DNA from: Scolanthus callimorphus
Taxonomy: Eukaryota; Cnidaria; Anthozoa; Actiniaria; Edwardsiidae
Assembly: GCA_033964015.1 (NCBI GenBank)
Contig: JAWWUD010000104.1
Location: 310,001 to 374,000 of the forward strand
Direction of reading: 5' to 3'
Length of the DNA: 64,000 nucleotides
Part shown: positions 55,401 through 64,000 of the stretch, one piece after another
Layout of the letters: the number at the start of each line of letters is the position of its first letter
Position numbering within the stretch: position 1 is the stretch's first letter
The notes under the pieces: generated by a model
Seen by the model: the letters and a program-made list of their open reading frames with translations, nothing else
Told to the model about the DNA's origin: nothing
The model's database searches: none
Made by a program: the position numbers and the translations under genes

Positions 55401-56780
55401 CGGGACCGCATGCTGCTATGTTTTCTTTTTTGTTTTGTCCCATTTTTATGTTAGACGCACGCTAAATGGTGTGTAGTCATAGGCAGCAAACTAATGGTGT
55501 TTATTTTGAAAGTTTCTTACAATATTAGATCAACACAATAAACATATATTACAAAATTAGCTGTTGATCGGCGCGAAAACTATACGACCTGTTGTTTCGG
55601 ATCTTGTTCGGCGGAACGTGACAATGTCACAAAATATTTCTAAAATATTTCACCGTCACAAAGATTACGTTACAAAAGAAACCCAAACAAAGTAAGATCA
55701 CACAAAAAAGTAAAATTTGAAAAGGAAACGATTTCTGATGAAAAAAAAAAAAAATACATTTACATGGTAAACCATTGCAGATAATTCTAGAAATACGGAT
55801 GTTCTATTTTGAGAACAATTCAAGCTTCTTGCCGTCGACATCTAGTTTGCTACAGCTCCGCGCTAGCAGTCTCCTCTCCTCTTTCGGATCGGCAACGAGA
55901 CGAGAGAAATTGAAACTACTGCTCACACTAATAATGCTGGCAATAAGAAAACGATAACTAACCATAAACCTAACCAAAGGTTCACTCAAGCAACTAGCAT
56001 TGTAAATATAAGTAATGCAGGATATATACGAAAGCGGACTTTCTTGTTCTACGCTGGTTTTCAAGCGTCCGGACCCCGGGAGACGAGAATTAGAAAAAAG
56101 GTCTTAAAGACGCTTTTGTCGTTACAAAAATGCCTCATGTTCTCAAGAAGCTATATTTGATTTTTTCTTTAATGTGTAATGAAGTAAATTATCAAACCTT
56201 GAATTTCGAGTACAATTTTTTTTATTTCTTGTTACTACTTTTATTTTACTTTAACCTGGGGAAAACGAAATATAACGATATGTCATATTAATACTGTTAT
56301 ATAGTTTTATAGCAAAAATAGTAACAATCTACCTTAATACAGCGTCATCTGAGTCCCTGAGTATTCATCGATGTCACCACAATGGAGATAACAAACTTTC
56401 TCTTCATTATGACAGAAATGAAAAGAACGCGGAAATCTCGCTCTGACACTTCCGTGCAAAAAGCAACATAGTTTACCAGCAGGGGTACTTAAGGAAGTTC
56501 AGTAAACAATGTTGACAGCAACAGAAATGGCGAAAAAGATTCAGGGATATTTTACAAACCGAACAACACGAAAAATGGCCCCAAGCCTCGTAATTGAATA
56601 AAATATATTTAAATGATAAAATGGCATTTTAAGGGATTTAGAACCGTGGCCCTTTTCTAAACAACATGTTTGTTTGTGAAAGCCCTTTGAAAGCTGTAAT
56701 AATTAACCTGCCTAAAATCTTAATATTTTGTAAACAATTAAATAGCCTATTGTACGTGATTTCGTCGTTAAAATTATCTT
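55401..56780. other. Upstream of gene B, no exon recognised
   Basis: AT-rich. The part at 56330-56560 resembles 39590-39840 upstream of gene A and may carry the promoter and a 5' UTR exon of gene B. Nothing else is supported. Confidence 0.35.
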
Positions 56781-57150
56781 TTGGTAAAACACATTTTGCC
56801 GTGGTTTTTATATGCCTTCAAAGGATGTAACATGACAAAACAAAGCGAAAGTTTGCAAGACACGCATGATTTGCAAGCCTTAACATATTTTCTTAGCAGT
56901 CAAACTGTGCATTTTCGCCAATTTGTTAGCAGGGATCATAGACTAACATTGCGCTCAAGTAAAAAAAAAAAAGACGGACTAAATAACGAAAGAGAAAACT
57001 TCGCTTTCGGAATGTATGAATGTCCACAATTACCCTTTGGTTTAAATAATGCGCCCTTATTTTTGCTTTTAATTTCAAAGACATTATTTCTAACCCAATC
57101 AAACTGTTGGGTATTTTTCTTTACTTTATTGATCTATTTCACGGCTATCT
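56781..57150 (+). mobile_element. Gypsy-type reverse transcriptase relic
   Basis: The plus frame ends with NERENFAFGMYECPQLPFGL followed by NNAPLF, the conserved middle of LTR-retrotransposon reverse transcriptase. The preceding part may be adjoining protein with decay. No integrase, protease or LTR is visible. It overlaps the start of the 57060-57600 tandem array. Confidence 0.55.
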
Positions 57151-57600
57151 GAGCAATTAGGGCACTGAAAGGTGCAGCCACGAGTCAACACGTATCGGAG
57201 GAAGCTGAAATACGTGTTTTTCGCTTTATTCAATGACATTTCGCTTTATTTCAAAGACATTATTTCTAACCCAATCAAACTGTTGGGTATTTTTCTTTAC
57301 TTTATTGATCTATTTCACGGCTATCTGAGCAATTAGGGCACTGAAAGGTGCAGCCACGAGTCAACACGTATCGGAGGAAGCTGAAATACGTGTTTTTCGC
57401 TTTATTCAATGACATTTCGCTTTATTTCAAAGACATTATTTCTAACCCAATCAACTGTTGGTATTTTTCTTTACTTTGTTGATCTATTTCACGGCTATCT
57501 GAGCAATTAGGGCACTGAAAGGTGCAGCCACGAGTCAACACGTATTGGAGGAAGCTGAAATACGTGTTTTTCACTTTATTCAATGTTTGGTGGGCCAGGG
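57060..57600. repeat. Three tandem units of about 176 bp
   Basis: Each unit holds CAAAGACATTATTTCTAACC, GATCTATTTCACGGCTATCT, GGTGCAGCCACGAGTCAACA and GCTGAAATACGTGTTTTTC. The copies are nearly identical, so the duplication is recent. Confidence 0.9.
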
Positions 57601-58397
57601 TGGGGCCCACTCAAGCAAATGAGTCGCATTGCTTTCTACATTTCAGTGGTCAATTATATATTATTTTTCCTACACGGTAATGATTTCTGCATTCTGAGTG
57701 CTTCTAATAGAGCACGCGCATGAGGACAATATTTTCCGATCTTTGTCCTAGATTACGGTAACCATTTGCGCGCGCTTGTTTTCTTAAAAAAAAAAGAAGC
57801 AAATTTTAGAGCTGGAAAAAAAATAATTATGTTATTCAAAGGCTTTAGTCCGTTTAAGGTAAAACTGTGACCTCGGCCTGGAAAGTGTCTACCTCGGCCT
57901 CGCCAACGTTTTCCAGCCCTCGGTCACAGTTTTTCCCTCTCAGACCTCTCAGCCGGTAAATATGACATATCTCTTTCCTAGCGCATTATTAGACACACTT
58001 TAACAAAAGGCTACGGTTTATTTGGTTAAAAAGTTTTACAATTTATCAACTGTAGTTTAGATACACAAATTGTCATAAAAATTATTAACATTGTGTACAG
58101 TATTTATAGGATGTTCCATCAGTGTCATACTTTCTATAAGAATCAACATTTAGCACGAGTTTATTTCTCCTTTGTCAAAAAAAGAGCAGCCCGGCGTTAA
58201 TATTCTGTACATCTTTCTACGGGCTACAAATACTTGGTTTATTGAAATGTCATGAAACTCTGCGGACTGTGTCTTCGAAGTGAATTGCAAAACGTCTAAT
58301 GGTCCGACAAAGAGCATTTGGCAAAGCCAATTAGACCGGATAAAACTCGTTTTGAGCCTACCAAACAGCGACTTTCAACCCACATAGCCGGGTTCTC

Positions 58398-58671
58398 GTC
58401 TGATGTAAAAGAGCCTGTGTCAGCCGCCATTTTGACAGCATAGCAGCAAACCAAGTCGGAGAATGCATCCATTTCCATCGGCTGATTTAGAGAATATAGA
58501 GGATTGTCTCGATTGAATTTGGTAAATAAAATATATAACTTTGTTTATAGATGTTGATTACGAGATTTCTACAAGTAATTCGTCTGATCTTTTGTCGATA
58601 TATATCGATATTATCTAATACATCGAACGAAAAGAATAACAAGAGAGTGACTGACACAGGCTCTTTAACCG
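58398..58671. mobile_element. MITE-like inverted repeat
   Basis: AAAAGAGCCTGTGTCAG at the left is mirrored by CTGACACAGGCTCTTT at the right. About 275 bp, non-coding. Confidence 0.55.
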
Positions 58672-59006
58672 GGAGCAACACATGATATTTTCACGTTCGT
58701 TTCCGACTACAAACAGTACAAAAACTTCAAGTTACCGTACCAAAAGAAACCCATGACCTTGAATACGCTTTTCGCAATACGGCCTTCTACCTTACAAAAT
58801 GCACAGAGTAAGCTAAAAAAAATCCCGATCACCAAGAGAGATAATGCCTTGGAAACATGGCCAGTTTGACAGCCTCGTACCCTGGCGCGTTCTAGTGTTT
58901 TCCGAAGCGAGAGCAACTGGAAGCGAACTAGCACAAAAAGCCTTCCCATGATGCATTGCGCGCTTCGAGAATTCGTTGGGTTTTGCCCTTTTTTGACCAT
59001 TCCAAT

Positions 59007-59219
59007 CTCGTACCCAGAGCCCGTCATCTTTTGGCCAGCGGCAAGATTCAAGGGCTCTGGGGGAATCGATTTTTTTAAAACCCAGATTCTGGGTTTCCGG
59101 TTTGATTGTTGTATGAAAGTTCGTTACGTTTTTGACCTACCACGCATGCTCACAAATCGGATTCCCCCAGGGCCCTGAATCTTGCCGCTGGCCAAAAGAT
59201 GACGGGCTCTGGGTACGAG
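59007..59219. mobile_element. MITE, copy 2 (related to 32097-32380)
   Basis: CTCGTACCCAGAGCCCGTCA and TCTTTTGGCCAGCGGCAAGA at the left are mirrored almost perfectly at the right, about 50 bp of TIR. Confidence 0.85.
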
Positions 59220-59238
59220 GTTGTGACCATTCTCAAAC

Positions 59239-59435
59239 CCAGAGCTCCCCGGCTCGTCTCCTCGCGGGGGAGGCTCTGGTGACAGTCACTGACGCATGCG
59301 CCAGATTTGATACAGAGCCGTTGAGACAAACAACTTTCTGCTCATGCCCCAACATTCAAATCAGACAATCAGCGACGGCCCTCAAATGGATGTCCCCAGA
59401 GCCTTCCCTGCGAGCAGACGAGCCGGGGAGCTCTG
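59239..59435. mobile_element. MITE with GC-rich terminal inverted repeats
   Basis: CCAGAGCTCCCCGGCTCGTC at the left is mirrored by GACGAGCCGGGGAGCTCTGG at the right. It directly adjoins the 59007-59219 element, and the TIR also shares GTACCAGAGC-like tips. Confidence 0.85.
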
Positions 59436-60083
59436 GTACGAGAAAGGTTTTTTGGCACGCCTCAGACGCATGGGTATACGAGGCAGGCCAGTTGATCAGA
59501 ATGAAGCTGGAGGTAGAACATAACAGGTAACCAAGGTTTCAGGGCTCTGCTCCAACTCCAACGACTGACTTCAAGACGCGTCCGCAGAAGTACGAAAAAC
59601 TAGAATCCAATCAAACAAGCATATCAAGTTGTTTTTGTCGAATAATATGGGACACTACGTCAAACTTAAAGGCCCGTAGTAAACCGGGAACCTTTGCCTT
59701 TGTTTTCAATTGGATCAATTGTTATTCAACAGCTGTGATTGCCTGATACTGTAGGTCCCAAAGGGGTCCTTGTTGTTCTTCGCATTTCAGAAGTTGAAAC
59801 TGGCCCCGGGATCATGTAAAGATAGCCTAACTCATCTGATCCTACAGGCAAAAGAAATAAAGAAGGCAATAACTATTTGAAACGTCTCAATTTGCCACTC
59901 ATTGTACATTGCAATTTTGAATGAGATTTGTATACACAATTCCATAGGGCAACCGTCCTGTCTGTTTCCTATAGTCAGGGAAGAAAAACATTACATTTGT
60001 GCAAAATAAACTCCTAGAGTTCGCTTATGCTCCTAAAACCAACAAACGATTTAATTGTAAATTACACTTAATTTATATTTAAT

Positions 60084-60655
60084 TTAAACACTATTCCTAA
60101 TTTTGGCTTTACTGATGTGACTTCGTTTTCTCTTATCCCAATTATCCGCTTTAGTTCTCCTTCGCTGCGCTCTAAACGGGTTTGACCGGCAGCACAAAAT
60201 CGGGCAATCCGGTTGGCACGAGGCGGCGCATTTCGGGGGACATGGTAACCGATAGTTCAGCGGAGGTATAGGGGGCATTTGTGGCACGAAATCCGGCACC
60301 AGGGAACTACCAGGATCTAAGGACTGGGGTAGCGTTTGGTCTGCGATCACAGGCATACGCTCTACAACTACCATACTTGGCAGCTTCGGCCGTAAGTTAT
60401 AACCCGGCGATACAGTGGACGCACAACAAAACGGATGACACCCTGGCGCGCATGCGGATGGACAGTTCCCGGGACAGGTCAGGACTGGTGCATGCACAGA
60501 TGGTGGATGTAATCCCGGTGTGCAGCAGCTGGAGCTGCAAGAGGGCGCACAGGAGGAAGAGCAAATGCCGGGGCAGGTCAACTTCGGTGGATCGTAGCAG
60601 CCTATATAGAGATAAATGTAGGTTGAAATGATATGACTACCATGGGCAACAGTAA

Positions 60656-60686
<31 letters not shown>

Positions 60687-63410
60687 CTGAGTGAATGGGC
60701 TATTGACTCAGAGGCCATGAGGGCGAGAGGAATAATTGTTTTAGTCAAATCACACTAGTAGGTCAATGTGTATTGCCAAAAAAAATGTTTTTGTTCTGGT
60801 CATTTGCCATTTTCTGGCTTTCAAATCCGACACTTTTCGCTACTAGTAGGCTATAACTTATAGCCTACTAGTAGCTCAACCAATCAGAACGCAGCATTGA
60901 TAATAGACCACTAGTGTGATTTGACTAATCACTGTTATTATTCATTCAAATATTTTCCCGCGTCTGATTGGTTGAGCGCCACCGGCGAAAACTTGATGTT
61001 TTTAAAGGCGAGCGACTTATTGACCATCGATGACGTCAAAGATTGGATACGTTGAAAAATTATTGTACGCGTGACGCCACAGGCAGGCTGGCAAACTGCC
61101 TATCTCCAAGACGTGAAGCGGAGAAATTCAATCTGATTTTAAAAAAATAATCCGGACCTTTTTTCAATTATAACACTAGCATTACTATTATGATTATGTA
61201 ATAGGCAAAAATAGGGAACAAGCTTCAATAAAGCAGGAGGCGGAATAGGCCTTTATGACGCAATCTTGATTAGTAATATATGATAGTTCTCAGAAAATGG
61301 AATCTAGGTTTCAATTCTACACATCCGTATCAGTGAGACTGCAATGTTTGAAAATAATTACTTGAAAACTGACTGAGATATGAATTTTCAAAACTTCGTA
61401 TTCTGGCTTACTTCAGGTCTCTGTAAACCCGTGAGGTGTGTCTTCGGAAAAAAAAATTCTCGTGGCGTCGCAATTTATGCTATGATATTCAGCTATATAT
61501 CATTTTAAAGCTAAAATATTGTTCTATCTTATGAAGTTGTTTAATTTATCGAAGTTTATATTATTTCTGTATTTTTAAGACCCCGAACTAAAAACTACCT
61601 TGTTTCTTGAGAAGCTCCAGACCACTAGCGGTTTGTTGCACAATTTCACACTTTGTCGGATTTTAATCTCGGAGAAATAATCTGCAAAACCGTGTCAGGG
61701 ATTTTCGATATTTTGCATATTTACGAAAATTAGGTCGCGAAGTTGAAAGTCGGATTTTTTACAGTTTGTGGCCGCAAAATTTATCATAAAATATTTTTCA
61801 AGTAAAAAATAACAATTCCCTCACATGGTTTTTTAGTTGTGATCGTTTTCTAACGACACAGAAAATTTGAGCTAAAATTAAAGTGCTAGAAAAAGCGGGT
61901 AAAGTTAATTAAATTACAGAAAATGAGTGGCGGGCAATACAAAAGAATGGGCAATGAAGCCTAGGAAAACAGTTGACGCGTCGTTTGAGGTTTTAGAAAT
62001 ATACTTTAGGGCTGTATCAAATGAATTTCGGGAAAAAGGCATTTTATGAATTTTTACATTTTTACCTTTCACGAGACAGTGTTCTCGCAGTGTTCTCGCC
62101 TCAGTGCACTTCGCTAAATTCTTCACGTGCGACGCTTCCGAGTCCCGAAGTAAGACAAGTTAATATCCGGTAGCTTTTCCGATCCCGCGGGTCGAGAAAG
62201 CGTCGCACGTGAAGTATTTAGCACCATGTGCACTGAGACGAGAACGCTGAGTTCATAAACATATGGGTTTTCTTGGGGTTTGTGTTGGAGCAACGAAATA
62301 CTGACTCCTTTTGGATGATGTTTCTCAACATAGTATTGGAAAGACGAGTCCAAACTTGGTAAGTCTTATCAGTTAGTTGTAGTCTACCTCTCGCGAAAGA
62401 AACTTACGAAACAATTCCAGCAATTTAGTTATTTCGAGCTCGAATTGAATATTATAGCAACAGCACATTCTGGGCAAGAAGCTGCTCTCATTCGTTTATT
62501 AGATATGGCTTTTTGTAGATACTCGATTCTATTTTCTCTTTTATATAATTAAGAGTGAACATTAGCCGATATAATCCTGAAGAGCTCCCCTACTTTTCTG
62601 ATATCCGCGCTCGGCACATTAAACAGAAGCGGAATAAGACATTTTTAGAGGTAAAATTATTACATCGTTTACAACTTAAATCGCATGGTAAAAGCTGACC
62701 TGGGCATTTCTCTTAGTAAACCCTTATTACTATGGATGCGATTTTAGCTTGTAATAAGATCATTCACGGTCGAATTTTCAAGTTATAACAATTATAACAA
62801 TTATAACAATTATAACAATTATCCTAAAACACCTCCTTTGGAAAATTTAAAATATCCCAAACAGACGAGCTTAATATATCAAATGAACTACACCATTTGG
62901 CAGTGCAGAGGTTGCTTAAGCTCTGTGAGAACAATTATGGAAATCGGAAGATTTTTTCAGGGTCAAACAAAAGCTAGAAGTTTGAGGTCTATTTCTGAAA
63001 TAAATACTCGGGAGCCACCTTAATGTATGGGCAAATAAGTCAAGTCCAACCTCGCTTCGATGTATTTCCCATACATTTCGCTGTAAAAAAAATTGACCAG
63101 AATATTTGGAAATTGATATCTCACCCAGGCAATCGCCACCAAACTTTGCAATTTTACAAATACGGATTTGTAGAATTGTTTTTCTCATACCGGTAACCAT
63201 TATATAGTACTAATCAATATTGCGCGATAAAGACCTATTATGTCGCCTGGACCCTTGCCCTCCCCTTCCTCACTCATCAACCAAAATCACTTACCTGCAG
63301 AGTATATGTTATTCTTCCCGTACTCGTCAATCAGCTTCGTCAGAAAAGTTCCGTTATTGTTAAACTTTAGTACGAAGTATGCTTTTGCTTGACAACATTC
63401 CTTGGACCGT
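60084..63410 (-). CDS. Gene C (3' part): protein with three minicollagen-type Cys-rich domains
   Basis: Two minus-strand exons: 63410-63295 (116 nt, phase 2 to 1) and 60601-60084 (518 nt, phase 1, stop TAA/TGA-type at 60084-60086). The last exon has three exact C-x3-C-x3-C-x3-C-x3-CC domains: CPGICSSSCAPSCSSSCC, CPGNCPSACAPGCHPFCC and CPPKCAASCQPDCPILCC. The first two are 15-20 residues apart, with a proline-rich spacer before the third, and a basic tail (RAQRRRTK, KRKRSH) follows. This pattern is the cross-linking domain of minicollagens and the nematocyst outer wall antigen. No Gly-x-y collagen stretch is visible in these exons. The 116-nt exon is homologous to exon 9 of genes A and B. The 5' exons lie further right, probably beyond the window. 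Confidence 0.78.
60660..60910. mobile_element. MITE of the 1570/5796 family in the gene C intron
   Basis: ATTATTCCTCGAGCCCGAAT, GGCTATTGACTCAGAGGCCA and TAATTGTTTTAGTCAAATCA are near-copies of 6040-6110. The right end has ATAGACCACTAGTGTGATTTG, inverted to the left-hand CAAATCACACTAGTAG. Confidence 0.7.
62083..62247. mobile_element. MITE-like inverted repeat, 165 bp
   Basis: GTGTTCTCGCCTCAGTGCAC and TTCACGTGCGACGCTT at the left are mirrored at the right as AAGCGTCGCACGTGAA and GTGCACTGAGACGAGAAC. Confidence 0.75.
62780..62823. repeat. (AATTATAAC)n microsatellite
   Basis: Four to five perfect 9-bp units. Confidence 0.9.
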
Positions 63411-63742
63411 CTATAAGGAGAAATGGTCCAAAGAGAACTCATAATTGCGCCCATAGAGCGAATTGCCTATGACTGTAGTGAAACCAATCGCAAAGTAATT
63501 ACACCAATTCTGAATAAAACCTATAGGAGTAATTACAAAGTCATTGCGAATTACTCACGTCAGTCATCTGAAATCTGCACTATAAGTAAATGCCCAATGT
63601 TGCAGGAAAAAAAATTTCATTTTCCAAAAATACATTATAAAGTGGGATGAGCGGTTAGTGATGCGGTGATATGAATTAAAAGCAAAAAATCTAGACCTGA
63701 AAAGGATAGACCAGGCTTTCAACATTTGACCTTAGCCGGGCC
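63411..63742. other. Gene C upstream intron, no exon recognised
   Basis: An exon ending in phase 2 should precede 63410 on the minus strand, equivalent to exon 8 of genes A and B (59 nt, with INGVYDGYSCY). I did not find one here, so it probably lies past the window edge. Confidence 0.35.
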
Positions 63743-63756
63743 ATGTATGCTTCTAT

Positions 63757-63795
63757 ATCTCAGTTGGTAGAGCATCACACGGGTGTCGTGAAGGA
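63757..63795 (+). repeat. tRNA-like fragment (truncated SINE head)
   Basis: TATCTCAGTTGGTAGAGCAT resembles a tRNA A box followed by an anticodon-arm-like stretch, but there is no T arm or B box. Not a functional tRNA. Confidence 0.4.
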
Positions 63796-63827
63796 GGCCT
63801 ACTGTCGCCTTACTCGCTATTGGTTGT

Positions 63828-64000
63828 CCATTTGTTCCCTTATCTCGCCTTTCAATTGGACCATTTTCCCCTTATCTCGCCTTATCTCGCCTTTCAATTG
63901 GACCATGTTCTCGTTATCTTGCTTTATCTCGCCTTTCAATTGGACCTTTTCACCCTTATCTCCCTTAATCTCGCATAAACTCGCGGCGAGATAAGGTCTT
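63828..64000. repeat. Minisatellite TTATCTCGCCTTTCAATTGG, inverse of 47764-47945
   Basis: Units of CCTTATCTCGCCTTTCAATT and GGACCATTTTCC run to the window end. Confidence 0.85.

Larger units (their letters stand above)
57601..60083. other. Region between gene B and gene C, no exon recognised
   Basis: Contains three TIR elements, listed separately, and a hairpin around 57860-57945 (AAACTGTGACCTCGG / CCTCGGTCACAGTTT). A minus-strand stretch at 59710-59845 after TTTTGCCTGTAG reads open for about 38 codons, but lies beyond the stop of gene C; I do not call it. Confidence 0.4.
60911..63294. other. Gene C intron, remainder
   Basis: AT-rich intron. Apart from the inverted repeat at 62083-62247 and an (AATTATAAC)n stretch at 62780-62823, I see nothing that can be named. 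Confidence 0.45.

Noticed and set aside
59132..59530. 132-aa plus frame
   Set aside because: Spans two adjacent MITEs with inverted repeats; no homology or splice sites.
59710..59845. Possible extra last exon of gene C (minus strand, after TTTTGCCTGTAG)
   Set aside because: Open for only about 38 codons, not Cys-rich, and beyond the in-frame stop of the exon at 60084; no donor inside that exon is needed.

Overview
The window is eukaryotic nuclear DNA: short exons with GT-AG introns, long AT-rich introns, many inverted-repeat transposons, tRNA-derived SINEs and minisatellites. A cnidarian is strongly suggested, most likely an anthozoan such as a stony coral or anemone, because one gene carries three copies of the minicollagen cysteine-rich pattern C-x3-C-x3-C-x3-C-x3-CC, a nematocyst-wall signature. 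The species cannot be named from the sequence alone.

Layout. (1) 1.2-2.3 kb, minus strand: two exons of a partial gene, tentatively KIAA2012-like. (2) 6.4-14.6 kb, minus: a complete eight-exon TCP11L1-like gene (461 aa). (3) 15.2-20.2 kb, plus: a complete eight-exon mitochondrial ribosomal protein L21 gene (251 aa), head-to-head with TCP11L1 across 578 bp. (4) 22.5-38.6 kb, minus: gene A. (5) 45.9-53.3 kb, minus: gene B, a paralogue of A. (6) 60.1-63.4 kb, minus: gene C, partial, carrying the minicollagen-type domains. The gaps hold transposons, tandem arrays and retroelement relics.

Genes A and B were assembled by hand from splice sites. They share a signal-peptide exon, 41-codon acidic/proline exons, a WSC-like exon (GCYRD...RPLP...CRC), a Cys/acidic exon, a very long Thr-Pro-Arg repeat exon, two small Cys exons, a 116-nt exon (KF-x3-G-x2-L-x2-L-x3-WG) and a Cys-rich last exon. 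Both exon sums are divisible by three (B 1890 nt, 629 aa; A 2748 nt, 915 codons of sense). Gene B looks intact. Gene A shows amplified and decayed exons, two compensating frameshifts, a lost exon, and a LINE and an LTR-like insertion in its introns. Gene C has the same 116-nt, phase 2-to-1 exon joined to three minicollagen-type domains. I infer one local, fast-evolving family of secreted, disulfide-rich, possibly nematocyst or extracellular-matrix proteins. The function is not shown by the sequence.
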